A stretch of DNA of 64,000 nt from a virus (IMGVR_UViG_3300020054_000866:1-64000); one strand, 5' to 3'; shown: positions 25,119 to 33,892, numbered from the stretch's first letter. Notes: a model not told the origin generated them from the sequence alone. Numbers and translations: made by a program.

Positions 25119-25696
25119 GTACCTTAAGGTTTAATACTTGGCAGAATACAGGGGGCACGGAAGCCGCTACCGCCAGCGAGGTTTCAGCATACTCGTTTAC
25201 TGAGCCGGGTTCCGTCCTTGTCGCAACTACTTCTTTCTCAGGTGCTATCAATGTTCAAATTGATAACTGCTTCACCAGCACATATTCGGTCTATAAAGTT
25301 TACGTTTACTTTGATCATGCCTCAGATGGGTTGTGGTTTATACGAATGACGACGGGCGGCACCCCAGAGACCAGTGTTTACGAGAGCGCCTATTGCAACA
25401 CTAGGGCTGGAAACGCTGTGTCGGGACAAGGCGGTAGCGGACAATCATATATGTACGGTGGAACGGGTAATTATGATCTGACTACTGAGATAACAATTCT
25501 TAACCCGTACCAAAGCCTGAATACGGCGTGCCACTGGCTATCGCACTCTAAGGCTGGTGCGTCGAATTACAACTATCAAACGTGGGGCGGGGCTAGTGTA
25601 AATAACACAAACTCTCACGATGGTATTCATCTCGCATCTGGTATTTCTCAGAACATATCTGGGAATATTTGGGTATACGGAGTTAAACAGTCATGA
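25115..25696 (+). CDS. Putative fibre tip protein
   Basis: The 193-aa protein begins STLRFNTWQNTGGT, a short head also seen at 25914 (SILRFDNWQNSDGT), then a beta-rich domain with YSVYKVYVYFDHASDG, a Gly/Ser-rich loop (GQGGSGQSYMYGG) and IWVYGVKQS at the end. It resembles structural tip domains of phage fibres but the tip family is not certain. It overlaps both neighbours by 4 nt. Confidence 0.6.
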   Translation: MSTLRFNTWQNTGGTEAATASEVSAYSFTEPGSVLVATTSFSGAINVQIDNCFTSTYSVYKVYVYFDHASDGLWFIRMTTGGTPETSVYESAYCNTRAGNAVSGQGGSGQSYMYGGTGNYDLTTEITILNPYQSLNTACHWLSHSKAGASNYNYQTWGGASVNNTNSHDGIHLASGISQNISGNIWVYGVKQS

Positions 25697-25914
25697 AAAC
25701 TCATCGCTTTGACGCTGCAACTGGGGAAGTTGTATTTAGAGATATGACCGCTGACGAGGTTGCCGTGGCTGAACTTGATCTTCAAGAGGAGACCGCCCGT
25801 CAGGATGCTGTTGTTGCCGAGGCTGCTGCTAAACAATCCGCTATCGACAAACTTGCGGCCCTCGGTCTTTCGGTAGATGAAATCCGGGCCGCGTTTGGTT
25901 TGGAGGGTAACTGA
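25693..25914 (+). CDS. Small helical fibre accessory protein
   Basis: The 73-aa protein combines a short N-terminal part (KTHRFDAATGEVVF) with the helical cassette AAKQSAIDKLAALGL and DEIRAAFGLE shared with the 24846 product. It is probably an assembly helper or capping protein for the preceding tip; this is inferred from position and repetition. Confidence 0.6.
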   Translation: MKTHRFDAATGEVVFRDMTADEVAVAELDLQEETARQDAVVAEAAAKQSAIDKLAALGLSVDEIRAAFGLEGN

Positions 25915-26492
25915 TGGCTTCTATTCTTCGTTTTGATAATTGGCAGAACTCTGATGGTACGTCTATTGCTACTACTGATGCTTCTGGGAATATCAGTTTT
26001 GCTGGTGCGGGGGCAGGCAAGATTTTGCAAGTTGTGTCAACTACCAAGACCGACACGTTTTCGGCCTCGCTGGCCGGATTTGCGAGCACCGCCGTAACTG
26101 GTCTCACGGCGACCATCACTCCGTCATCGACCGCTTCCAAGATCCTTGTTATCTCAACCGTTGTTGCCGCCGAGTCTTGGGGCCCTACCGGATCGTCCGC
26201 CTACAGTTTGACCCGCGACGGGACCCCGATTGCTCAGCCCGCGAGTCCGGGTTCACGGTTACCGCTCACGACCTTAAACTACTCTGTTACTGGCGCAACT
26301 GTGATCCAGGGCGGAACCGCCGTCTATCTCGATAGCCCAGCATCAACATCCAGCCTCATCTACGGCGTGTCCCTCTTTAACACCCTCTCAAGCACCGAGA
26401 CGGTGTATGTCAACCGCGCCGACAGCGACACCGACGCCGCCACGCGCCGCCGAACCGTGTCTACCATCACCGTCATGGAGGTGTCAGCGTGA
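25914..26492 (+). CDS. Fibre tip protein, second STTKTDTFSAS copy
   Basis: The 192-aa protein joins the RFDNWQNSDG head to the KILQVVSTTKTDTFSAS beta-sandwich found at 24256 and ends STITVMEVSA. Codon usage in the second half is more G/C-rich than in the 24256 gene, indicating separate origin. One-nucleotide overlap with the previous gene. Confidence 0.68.
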   Translation: MASILRFDNWQNSDGTSIATTDASGNISFAGAGAGKILQVVSTTKTDTFSASLAGFASTAVTGLTATITPSSTASKILVISTVVAAESWGPTGSSAYSLTRDGTPIAQPASPGSRLPLTTLNYSVTGATVIQGGTAVYLDSPASTSSLIYGVSLFNTLSSTETVYVNRADSDTDAATRRRTVSTITVMEVSA

Positions 26493-26800
26493 CCGATTAC
26501 GCTGCCGTACTGACCGCCAACTATCGGGATGCCGAGTGGACGTTAGAGGGCGACGACTACGCCGGTTTGACATGGCTGTCCGACACGCCGAAGCCGTCAC
26601 AGGCTGAGTTGGATGCCGCATGGCCCCAAGTCCAATACCAACAACAACGGGCCGAAATAGAAACCCAACGTAGAAACGCCTACACCCAAGAAGCCGACCC
26701 CCTCTTCTTCTCATATCAGAGAGGCGAAGCCACAGAACAAGACTGGCTAAGCGTGGTACAATCAATAAAAGAACGATATCCGTACCCTGAGGCACCGTAA
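26489..26800 (+). CDS. XkdW-like small fibre accessory protein
   Basis: The 103-aa protein begins TDYAAVLTANYRDAEWTL and has GLTWLSDTPKPSQAELD, clearly paralogous to the 24846 product, but with a different Gln/Arg-rich helical C-terminus (YQQQRAEIETQRRNAY). It follows the 25914 tip just as its paralogue follows the 24256 tip. Confidence 0.65.
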   Translation: MTDYAAVLTANYRDAEWTLEGDDYAGLTWLSDTPKPSQAELDAAWPQVQYQQQRAEIETQRRNAYTQEADPLFFSYQRGEATEQDWLSVVQSIKERYPYPEAP

Positions 26801-27249
26801 TGGCGATTGATTTTCCGAACTCTCCTAGCGTCAATGACATCTACTCAGTAGGCGATCGTTCATGGCTATGGAATGGCACGTATTGGGAGGTTCGCGCTAC
26901 TCCAACTCAGACGTTTAGCGTGTCTGACACGGCTCCAGGTTCTCCACAGTCGGGTGACATGTGGTATCGCTCTGATACCTCGCAAACGCTCATCTACTAC
27001 GATTCGACATGGGTGGAGATCGGTCACTCAGCTAACATTGCGAGCTTTGTGCAAGATGCTGATACCGATACAAAGATTCAAGTCGAAGAATCTGCCGACG
27101 AGGACACAATAAGATTTGACATCGCCGGGACTGAAAAGATGACGCTGGACTCAGCTGGGTTAGCGGTGACTGGCACAATCACTACGAACGGCGCATCGGT
27201 CGCCACGACAGGCAAGGCCATTGCAATGGCTATGGTTTTTGGAGGCTGA
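26800..27249 (+). CDS. Fibre head protein with MAIDFPNSP cassette
   Basis: The 149-aa protein contains three short cassettes: MAIDFPNSPSVNDIY...WNGTYWEV, SDTAPGSPQSGDMWYRSDT...WVEIG, and a DADTDTKIQVEESADEDTI...GTEKMTLDSAG block that recurs at 34276 and 36323. It ends after TTGKAIAMAMVFGG. It has no visible tip and may connect tips to the fibre shaft. Confidence 0.65.
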   Translation: MAIDFPNSPSVNDIYSVGDRSWLWNGTYWEVRATPTQTFSVSDTAPGSPQSGDMWYRSDTSQTLIYYDSTWVEIGHSANIASFVQDADTDTKIQVEESADEDTIRFDIAGTEKMTLDSAGLAVTGTITTNGASVATTGKAIAMAMVFGG

Positions 27250-27250
27250 C

Positions 27251-27628
27251 ATGGCTGCACCTAATATTGTAAACGTCGCAACAATCACCGCCAAAACCGC
27301 TCTAGTACGCCTCGCAGACACAAGTGAGAACACGCTCGTTTCTAACTCCGCGTCGTCTGGCAAGGTGTTCAAGATCAACAATATTATTGTTTCCAACGTT
27401 GATGGCACAGACGACGCCACAATTACTGTCGTTGTCTGGGACACCGCCACTGTCGGTTCTACAAACGGCACAAAGATTGCTCACACTATCAATGTTCCCG
27501 CCGATTCGACGCTTGTTCTTATTGATAAGTCATCGGCCATCTATCTCGAGGAGGATAGGTCTATCGGGGTCACCGCCTCGGCTGCTGACGATCTACACGT
27601 CATCTGCTCGTATGAAGAGATCTCGTAA
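27251..27628 (+). CDS. Small fibre-associated beta protein
   Basis: The ATG at 27251 has GGAGG 6 nt upstream and gives 125 aa; an upstream start in the same frame overlaps the previous gene and lacks a site. The protein (VFKINNIIVSNVDGTDD... YEEIS) has the same layout as the products at 20362 and 29848. It overlaps the first propeller protein by one nucleotide. Confidence 0.6.
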   Translation: MAAPNIVNVATITAKTALVRLADTSENTLVSNSASSGKVFKINNIIVSNVDGTDDATITVVVWDTATVGSTNGTKIAHTINVPADSTLVLIDKSSAIYLEEDRSIGVTASAADDLHVICSYEEIS

Positions 27629-29496
27629 TGCCTACCCGTAAGTTCATAGGCATTGATAAAAACCCGGTTGCTTCTGATGCTTCTGGTGTTTGGGTTTTAT
27701 CTGAACATTATGCTGCTGTTCTTGGTAACAGATGGCCAGGAGATGCCGTGTATGCGCTGTTCGCAGGCGGCGAAAGCGCCTCAGGGGAGGAGAACACCAT
27801 TGACTATGTGGAAGTTGTCTCCGCTGGTAATGCCACGGACTTCGGTGACCTAACTCGAACGGCGTACTACCTTGCGGGCCTCAGTTCCACGACTCGTGGA
27901 GTGTTCGGAGGCGGTTACGTTGGCGGAGGCTATTCCAATGTCATCGACTATGTGACCATCGCAACGACTGGGGACGCTTCCGACTTCGGGGATTTGACAG
28001 TCGCTAGGTGGGAACTCGGTGGTGCGTCGAACGAAACCCGTGGCCTGTGGGCCGGTGGTCTAGCGGCTGGCTCTAGGAATAACACAATCGACTACATCAC
28101 GATCGCTACAACTGGGAACGCCACCGACTTCGGTGATCTGACAGAAGCCGCCCAAGCGCTGGCAGGCCTCGCATCTCCGGTCCACGCCATCTTCGTCGGC
28201 GGACGTACAGCCGCATTCAACTATGACACCCGAATCGACCATGTGGCGATCGCCTCCACGGGTGACGCTATCGCATGGGGCGAACTGACTGTCGGACGGT
28301 GGAGACTGGCGGCGGCATCGAACAGCACTCGTGGACTAGCGGCAGGTGGAGTCGGCGCCTCCGGTAACCTAGATGTCATTGACTACATCACGCTGGCCTC
28401 CGCAGGTAACGCCACGGACTTTGGTGACCTGAGTTTTGCCCGTCGGTGGCTTGCTGGTGCGGCATCCTCCACTCGTGCCATCTTCGGTGGAGGTACCGAC
28501 GGTAGCGTAACGAATGTCATTGACTCCGTAGAGATCGACACGCTCGGGAACGCCGTTGACTTCGGTGACTTGACTGTCGCCCGTCAGTCTGTCGCCGCCT
28601 GCTCTAACGGTCACGGTGGACTTACTCCGGAATCGCAAGTTGCGTCAGGACGAGGCATCCTCGCAGGCGGTTACACGCCAAGCGTTGTCAGCACCATCGA
28701 TTACTTCACGATCTCAACGGGTGGTAACGCCCTTGTGTTCGGTGGCCTCACGACAGCCAGAAGGGGTGTCGGGTCGTGTTCTTCTACGACCAGAGGTCTG
28801 TTCGGTGGAGGCTACACGGGAGCGAACTCCAACGTGATCGACTACATCACGATGGCTACCGCAGGCAACGCCACCGACTTCGGTGACCTGACTATCACCC
28901 GGGAGTCGACATTCGGTTGCTCTGATCCGACGAGAGGCATCTTCGCAGGCGGTTACACAACGTCGGAAGTGAACGTCATCGACTATGTGACCATCGCCAC
29001 GACCGGCAACGCAACCGACTTCGCTGACCTGACGGTCGCTCGGCAAACATCAGGATCGCTCGCATCCCCGACGAGGGGCATCTTCGGAGGTGGCTGGACT
29101 GGGGCTAACTCCAACGTCATTGACTACATCACGATTCAGACCATCGGAAACGCCACCGACTTCGGCGATCTCACCGTGTCACGCCATTGGCTTAGCGGGG
29201 TGTCATCAGCGACTCGTGGCGTGTTTAGTGGCGGCAATAGTGGAACCTCAACTATCGACTATGTGACCATCGCCACGACTGGGAACGCAACATCGTTTGG
29301 CAACATGGCTACCGCAAGAGAGGGAAGTGGCGGCGTGTCTAACAGCACGACCGGAGTGTTCTGTGGTGGCCTTAGTACCGCAACCTGTGATGCGATCACT
29401 ATTGCGACCACCGGGAACGCCACGACCTACGGGTCTCTCACACAAGCCCGTTCACGGCTTGATGGTGTATCAGACAGTCACGGAGGACTCCAATGA
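27628..29496 (+). CDS. Adhesin-like protein: two tandem six-repeat propellers
   Basis: After an about 45-aa head, this 622-aa protein consists of 12 repeats of about 46 aa with the core NVIDYVTIATTGN-ATDFGDLTVAR followed by a TRGxFGGGY strand. Repeats 1-6 end with CSNGHGGL (nt about 28608) and repeats 7-12 with VSDSHGGL at the C-terminus. The six-plus-six layout and closing motif suggest two six-bladed beta-propellers of the kelch/RCC1 type, probably glycan- or protein-binding. The repeat family occurs in other phages; the hexad reading is my own count. Stop overlaps the ATG of a truncated remnant. Confidence 0.78.
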   Translation: MPTRKFIGIDKNPVASDASGVWVLSEHYAAVLGNRWPGDAVYALFAGGESASGEENTIDYVEVVSAGNATDFGDLTRTAYYLAGLSSTTRGVFGGGYVGGGYSNVIDYVTIATTGDASDFGDLTVARWELGGASNETRGLWAGGLAAGSRNNTIDYITIATTGNATDFGDLTEAAQALAGLASPVHAIFVGGRTAAFNYDTRIDHVAIASTGDAIAWGELTVGRWRLAAASNSTRGLAAGGVGASGNLDVIDYITLASAGNATDFGDLSFARRWLAGAASSTRAIFGGGTDGSVTNVIDSVEIDTLGNAVDFGDLTVARQSVAACSNGHGGLTPESQVASGRGILAGGYTPSVVSTIDYFTISTGGNALVFGGLTTARRGVGSCSSTTRGLFGGGYTGANSNVIDYITMATAGNATDFGDLTITRESTFGCSDPTRGIFAGGYTTSEVNVIDYVTIATTGNATDFADLTVARQTSGSLASPTRGIFGGGWTGANSNVIDYITIQTIGNATDFGDLTVSRHWLSGVSSATRGVFSGGNSGTSTIDYVTIATTGNATSFGNMATAREGSGGVSNSTTGVFCGGLSTATCDAITIATTGNATTYGSLTQARSRLDGVSDSHGGLQ

Positions 29497-29549
29497 CCGA
29501 ACTAGCACTCACCGCATCGCAGAAATTTATCATTGACATTGGAGACTGA
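29493..29549 (+). pseudogene. Truncated copy of the start of the 39821 gene
   Basis: An 18-codon ORF begins MTELALTASQ, identical to the first ten residues of the gene at 39821, with 28 identical nucleotides (29494-29521 and 39822-39849). It then diverges and stops just before the next MAIDFP cassette. In both places it directly follows a propeller gene. This is a deletion or recombination scar. Confidence 0.85.
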
Positions 29550-29552
29550 GCC

Positions 29553-29843
29553 GTGGCTATTGATTTTCCTAACTCCCCTTCAGTAAACGACACCTACACC
29601 ACCAACGGTAAAACCTACCTATGGGACGGAACCGCGTGGACTGTGTATGGAACATTCACTGTACGCTCCACTACCTCGGACACGGAGCCGACGGGCGTTT
29701 TAGATGGTCACATCTGGTATAGAAGTGATCAATCTCAGACTTTGATAAGATATGACGGTACGTGGATAGAAATCGGTGCGTCCACAGCGGCAAGCGGTGG
29801 TGACACGGGTTTCGCTAACAGTTTTATGACGATGGGAGCGTAA
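29553..29843 (+). CDS. Short fibre head protein with MAIDFPNSP cassette
   Basis: The 96-aa protein has the MAIDFPNSPSVNDTYT...LWDGTAWTVYG head and the GHIWYRSDQSQTLIRYDGTWIEIG cassette, then a short end. The start is GTG with GGAG upstream. It lacks a tip domain. Confidence 0.65.
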   Translation: MAIDFPNSPSVNDTYTTNGKTYLWDGTAWTVYGTFTVRSTTSDTEPTGVLDGHIWYRSDQSQTLIRYDGTWIEIGASTAASGGDTGFANSFMTMGA

Positions 29844-29847
29844 AGAC

Positions 29848-30177
29848 ATGGCGCAGGCTTACAAGGTGCTCGGACAGATCGCACCGTCCGCAACGACAGC
29901 GACGACTATCTACACGGTGCCGTCTGCTACCGAGGCGGTCGTGTCCAGCATCGTCGTCTGTAACCGGTCGTCATCTAGTGTTACATTCCGAATCTCCGTT
30001 AGGCCGAACGGTGCTTCGCTGGCGAATCAGCACTATCTGGTGTATGACGCACCTCTCGTTGGAAGCGACACGCTGATCTTCACCGTCGGCTTGACGTTAG
30101 ATGCGACCGATGTTCTTGAAGCCTACGCCTCGTCCGGGGACTTGACGTTTCAGGCTTACGGGTCGGAGATTTCGTAA
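29848..30177 (+). CDS. Small fibre-associated beta protein
   Basis: The 109-aa protein (YTVPSATEAVVSSIVVCNRSS..., ending FQAYGSEIS) is a beta-rich protein that matches the layout of the 20362 and 27251 products. It may be a virion-associated trimerising or spacer chain. It is separated by 3 nt from the next gene. Confidence 0.6.
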   Translation: MAQAYKVLGQIAPSATTATTIYTVPSATEAVVSSIVVCNRSSSSVTFRISVRPNGASLANQHYLVYDAPLVGSDTLIFTVGLTLDATDVLEAYASSGDLTFQAYGSEIS

Positions 30178-30180
30178 GTC

Positions 30181-31107
30181 ATGGCGATCTACTCTGTCAA
30201 ACAAGGAGGACCGAGTTTCCGCCTTCTTGATGCAACTGTTGGCAACTTTCTGTTGGACTATTTGGTTGTTGCTGGCGGCGGCGCAGGCGGCTACTCATAC
30301 GCCGGTGGTGGAGGTGCGGGTGGCTTGTTGACTAACACATCCGTGGAGCGTTCACTTAGCACTTCGTATCTCGTCACGGTAGGTGCTGGCGGAGCGGCAT
30401 CATCAACGGTGCCGAAACCTCTGACGATGAATGGTTCTAACTCCGTGTTCGATTCCTTCACGTCTGTTGGTGGCGGTGCTGGCGGGCGAGGCGCTCAAAG
30501 CGCACCAGATCGAGATGGCTATGACGGCGGTTCCGGTGGTGGCGGTGGCGGTTGGACCGCTGGCTCTGGCGGGTTAGGAACAGCAGGTCAAGGCAACGAC
30601 GGCGGCGACGGCGACCTCAACCCCGATAAGAAAGGTGGTGGAGGTGGTGGTGCTGGTGCCGCCGGTTCCAACGGAACAGCATCCTCTGGCGGCAACGGCG
30701 GTATCGGGTCGATCTCAACTATCGTCACGACGACTATTGCTTCCAGCGCATCCGTTGGAGAAGTCAGCGGAAGCGATGTCTACTTTGCTGGCGGCGGTGG
30801 CGGCGGTGTCCAAGACATCAGCAACTTCGGTGACGGTGGTCTAGGTGGTGGGGGAGATGGCGGCTCCAACTTGACTGGACCGGGGACAGGAAGCGCAGGT
30901 CAAGTTGGAACTGGTGGCGGTGGCGGCGGCGGTGACCAAACTCATCTCGGCGGCAACGGTGGCTCCGGTGCCGTGATCTTCCGATACCCGTCAACGCTGG
31001 CGATAACTGTTGGCGCTGGGCTGACCTCAACGACGAGCGTTGTCGGATCGGACAAGGTGACGGTGATTACGGCAGGTTCAGACAACGTCAGTTGGGAGGT
31101 TGCCTGA
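30181..31107 (+). CDS. Glycine-rich adhesin-like protein
   Basis: The 308-aa protein has a short head (AIYSVKQGGPSFRLLD) followed directly by the glycine-rich domain (YLVVAGGGAGGYSY to GGSGAVIFRY) and the terminal beta part TVGAGLTSTTSVVGSDKVTV. It is a probable receptor-binding tip; many Gly-Gly-X runs may form polyglycine II helices as in T-even adhesins. The stop overlaps a truncated chaperone-like remnant. Confidence 0.74.
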   Translation: MAIYSVKQGGPSFRLLDATVGNFLLDYLVVAGGGAGGYSYAGGGGAGGLLTNTSVERSLSTSYLVTVGAGGAASSTVPKPLTMNGSNSVFDSFTSVGGGAGGRGAQSAPDRDGYDGGSGGGGGGWTAGSGGLGTAGQGNDGGDGDLNPDKKGGGGGGAGAAGSNGTASSGGNGGIGSISTIVTTTIASSASVGEVSGSDVYFAGGGGGGVQDISNFGDGGLGGGGDGGSNLTGPGTGSAGQVGTGGGGGGGDQTHLGGNGGSGAVIFRYPSTLAITVGAGLTSTTSVVGSDKVTVITAGSDNVSWEVA

Positions 31108-31211
31108 TGGCTCACTACGCCTTCCTTGACGACGACGGGATCGTGACTGGCGTGATTGTCGGTCGTGACGAGAACCTGCTGAACTGGACCCCTGCTACTC
31201 TCGGAGACTGA
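31107..31211 (+). pseudogene. Truncated chaperone-like ORF
   Basis: The 34-codon ORF starts MAHYAFLDDDGIVTGVIVGRDE, matching the start of the 127-aa product at 33893, then diverges and stops immediately before the next MAIDFP cassette. It appears to be the front end of a chaperone-like gene cut off by insertion or recombination. Confidence 0.75.
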
Positions 31212-31214
31212 CCT

Positions 31215-32072
31215 ATGGCGATCGACTTTCCCGATTCCCCCTCTGTTGGCGACCAGTTCGTCGCGTCCGGCAAAACGTATCAATGGGACGGCACCGTCTG
31301 GACCATTTACGGGCCACAAACCAACCCTGACATCTTCAAAGTAGACACCACTAACAACAGGGTTGGTATCAACAGTGCGTCTCCCTCTGTCACTCTAGAT
31401 GTAACAGGAGACGCAGCAGTTTCTGGAGATCTAGATGTTACAGGAGAATTTACTTCTAGAGGTTACCGTTATGTCCAGACGCTGTATTTCACTTCGTCGG
31501 GGTCGTTCACGAAAGCGACGTATCCGTGGCTGAGGGCGATCCGTGTGAAGTGTCAGGGTGCTGGTGCGGGCGGCGCTAACCGGAACGTCGCCTACACTTC
31601 GTCGCCCGGTGGTGGTGGCGGTGCTATGGCGGAATCGTTCATTACCGATATCGCTAGCCTTGGAGCATCAGAAACCATTACGGTCGGTGCTGGTAGTGCT
31701 GGCGTTGCTTCCGGTGTTCAGGGTGATTCGTCCTCTGGTGGAAATTCGTCGTTTGGAGCGCTGGTTATCGGTGTCGGCGGTAGTGGCACTTCAGGGCTTG
31801 CTACTTATGGCGGGGTAGGCGGGTTGTCGTCGGCGTGTACCGGTGATTTTGCGGTAAGTGGAAACGACGGCGGCACTGGAAGCCTTGAGGACGACGGCCA
31901 CGGCGGTAACGGCGGCGGCTCGCATTTCGGTGGCGGCGGCTATGGAGGCCGACGTAACACAACTCCTGGCGCAAACGGAAGGGATTATGGCGGCGGCGGT
32001 GGTGGCGGAACCGAAACCGCCGCCGCTGGTGCTGGTGCTAACGGGATTGTGATCGTGGAGTTGTACGCATGA
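31215..32072 (+). CDS. Fibre protein: MAIDFP head with glycine-rich tip
   Basis: The 285-aa protein joins the MAIDFPDSPSVGDQF head, a shaft-like NRVGINSASPSVTLDVTGD block, and the FTSSGSFTKATYPWLRAIRV domain leading into a glycine-rich part that ends ANGIVIVELYA. The FTSSG...P(W/A)G entry is a recognised type of glycine-rich tip. It overlaps the next gene by 4 nt. Confidence 0.74.
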   Translation: MAIDFPDSPSVGDQFVASGKTYQWDGTVWTIYGPQTNPDIFKVDTTNNRVGINSASPSVTLDVTGDAAVSGDLDVTGEFTSRGYRYVQTLYFTSSGSFTKATYPWLRAIRVKCQGAGAGGANRNVAYTSSPGGGGGAMAESFITDIASLGASETITVGAGSAGVASGVQGDSSSGGNSSFGALVIGVGGSGTSGLATYGGVGGLSSACTGDFAVSGNDGGTGSLEDDGHGGNGGGSHFGGGGYGGRRNTTPGANGRDYGGGGGGGTETAAAGAGANGIVIVELYA

Positions 32073-32257
32073 AATACGCACTAATCAACGCTGACGGTTT
32101 GGTTGTGAACGCTATCGTGTGGGACGGTCAAACCGACTACACCGCACCCGATGGGCTGGCCGTTGTTGCTATTCCTGATGGTGTTGGCGCTGGTCCCGGC
32201 TGGACCTATGACGGCGCCAACTGGATCGCACCGCCGCCTGAAGAGCTCGAAGAATAG
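32069..32257 (+). CDS. Small fibre accessory protein
   Basis: The 62-aa protein begins KYALINADGLVVNAIVWDG and ends WIAPPPEELEE, resembling the front half of fibre chaperone-like proteins but lacking the PYPSW half. It is the last gene before a promoter-containing spacer. Confidence 0.6.
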   Translation: MKYALINADGLVVNAIVWDGQTDYTAPDGLAVVAIPDGVGAGPGWTYDGANWIAPPPEELEE

Positions 32258-32304
32258 CCAATTATTCTTCAACAGCTCGTAAAATCGCGGCTGCTCGTGT
32301 AGTG

Positions 32305-32310
32305 TATAAT
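32305..32310 (+). promoter_or_regulatory. Internal promoter of the fibre array
   Basis: A perfect TATAAT lies in the 86-nt spacer 32258-32343, the longest gap inside the array. Transcription would start near 32317, with GGAGG (32331-32335) before the ATG at 32344. It may allow separate expression of the distal adhesins. Confidence 0.5.
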
Positions 32311-32343
32311 TTGGTGAGATCTTGTGCGTTGGAGGCCGTCTAA

Positions 32344-33612
32344 ATGGCAATTGATTTTCCAAACTCCCCAACCACCGGTGACACGTACACTGCTGGCGGT
32401 AGGACGTGGCAGTGGGACGGTACCGTCTGGGCCGCATACGGCAACTATCCCGACCCCACCGTCCTGAAGATTGATACCGGTACCAACCGTGTCGGTATCA
32501 ACAACACGTCCCCCACGACCGCGTTAGACGTAACCGGTGACCTGACGGTCTCTGGCAAGGTCAATGCCACCGCCCCCACCTCTACCAAGACAGCAAGTTA
32601 CACACTCGCTGCCGGTGATGAGAACACTCGCATCGTAATGAATAACGCTGGGGCGACGACCATTACTGTTGATGATGGTGTGTTTGCGGCTGGTGACACG
32701 GTGTGGATTCACAACATTGGTGCTGGTACGACGACGGTTACGGCTGGTACTGCGACGGTTGATACTGCTGGTTCGTTGGACGTTGGACAGTGGGAGGGCG
32801 GAAGTCTTTACTTCACATCTGCGTCCTCTGCAATCTTTTTTCGTGGTGGCGGAGCAGGCGTAGCATACGGTGCCGCTACTGGCGGCACATCCTCCACGAT
32901 CACGGTTGATGGCGATTCGTACACTTTGTTGGAGTTCACTTCGTCCAGCACGTTGACCGTGACTAAGGCTGGCGTGTTTGACGTTCTTGTTGTTGGCGGT
33001 GGCGGTGGCGGCGGTACTGCTGGCTCCCTCATCTGTGGTGCTGGTGCTGCTGGTGGCTACCGCCAGTTCGACAAGGTATATTTCGACACGAACCAGACGG
33101 TCGTTGTCGGTGCTGGCGATTCGGTGAACGGCTACCGAGGCACCGGTTCACGATGCGGTCAACCGTTCGTCGGTGGAGGCGGTAGCACTAACCAATACCT
33201 GCAAGGTCGAAACGGTGCCTCCGGTGGTGGCGGTGGATACTCCACGGCTGTCGGCGGCAAGGGCGACGACGCAAGCGGCAATAACGGCGGCGGCGGTGCG
33301 TCTAGTGCTGGTGGCGGCGGCGGCGGTGCTGGGGCAGTTGGTGCTAACGCTACGTCGGGCGCAGGCGGCAACGGTGGCGACGGACTGGACGCATCGACGT
33401 TTCGCGGTGAGTCCGCAGGAACTACCTATTACGCAGGTGGAGGCGGCGGTGAAGGCGGCACGACCCGTGGCCTCGGCGGTCTTGGCGGTGGTGGAAACGG
33501 CAAAGACCCGGGCAACGCATCTACAGCAGGAGCCACCAACACAGGTGGTGGCGGTGGTGGCGACGGCTCCTCTGGTGGATCCGGCATTGTCCTAGTGAGG
33601 TTCAAGAACTAA
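32344..33612 (+). CDS. Fibre protein: MAIDFP head, beta shaft and glycine-rich tip
   Basis: The 422-aa protein has the MAIDFPNSPTTGDTYT head, the NRVGINNTSPTTALDVTGD block, a YTLAAGDENTRIVMNNAG beta module and a C-terminal glycine-rich domain (FDVLVVGGGGGGG to GGSGIVLVRF). It is the longest glycine-rich fibre of the array and the first gene behind the internal promoter. Likely receptor-binding. Confidence 0.76.
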   Translation: MAIDFPNSPTTGDTYTAGGRTWQWDGTVWAAYGNYPDPTVLKIDTGTNRVGINNTSPTTALDVTGDLTVSGKVNATAPTSTKTASYTLAAGDENTRIVMNNAGATTITVDDGVFAAGDTVWIHNIGAGTTTVTAGTATVDTAGSLDVGQWEGGSLYFTSASSAIFFRGGGAGVAYGAATGGTSSTITVDGDSYTLLEFTSSSTLTVTKAGVFDVLVVGGGGGGGTAGSLICGAGAAGGYRQFDKVYFDTNQTVVVGAGDSVNGYRGTGSRCGQPFVGGGGSTNQYLQGRNGASGGGGGYSTAVGGKGDDASGNNGGGGASSAGGGGGGAGAVGANATSGAGGNGGDGLDASTFRGESAGTTYYAGGGGGEGGTTRGLGGLGGGGNGKDPGNASTAGATNTGGGGGGDGSSGGSGIVLVRFKN

Positions 33613-33875
33613 TGGCACATTTCGCACGCATTGACAACAACACGGTCATTGAGGTCATTGTCATTTCCGACGACAACTGCCCTGATCCTGCCCCCAACAA
33701 CGAATCAGCAGGACAGACGTTCATCGCTGACGTTCTCGGACTCGCAGGCGAATGGAAGCAAACCTCATACAACGGGAACTTCCGTGGCACCTACGCCGGA
33801 ATCGGCTACACCTACGATCCTGCTATTGATGAGTTTGTGCCGCCCCCTGTAACTGAAGAACCGACCCCCGAGTAA
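33612..33875 (+). CDS. Small fibre accessory protein
   Basis: The 87-aa protein begins AHFARIDNNTVIEVIVISDD and has YNGNFRGTYAGIGYTYDP near the end, a pattern frequent in small proteins after fibre genes. It overlaps the previous stop by one nucleotide. It shares the AGIGYTYD strand with the 33893 product. Confidence 0.62.
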   Translation: MAHFARIDNNTVIEVIVISDDNCPDPAPNNESAGQTFIADVLGLAGEWKQTSYNGNFRGTYAGIGYTYDPAIDEFVPPPVTEEPTPE

Positions 33876-33879
33876 GAGG

Positions 33880-33885
33880 TATAAT
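33880..33885 (+). promoter_or_regulatory. -10 element giving a leaderless transcript
   Basis: TATAAT ends 7 nt before the ATG at 33893 and no Shine-Dalgarno is present, so a transcript from here would begin at the start codon. Confidence 0.5.
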
Positions 33886-33892
33886 CACACCT

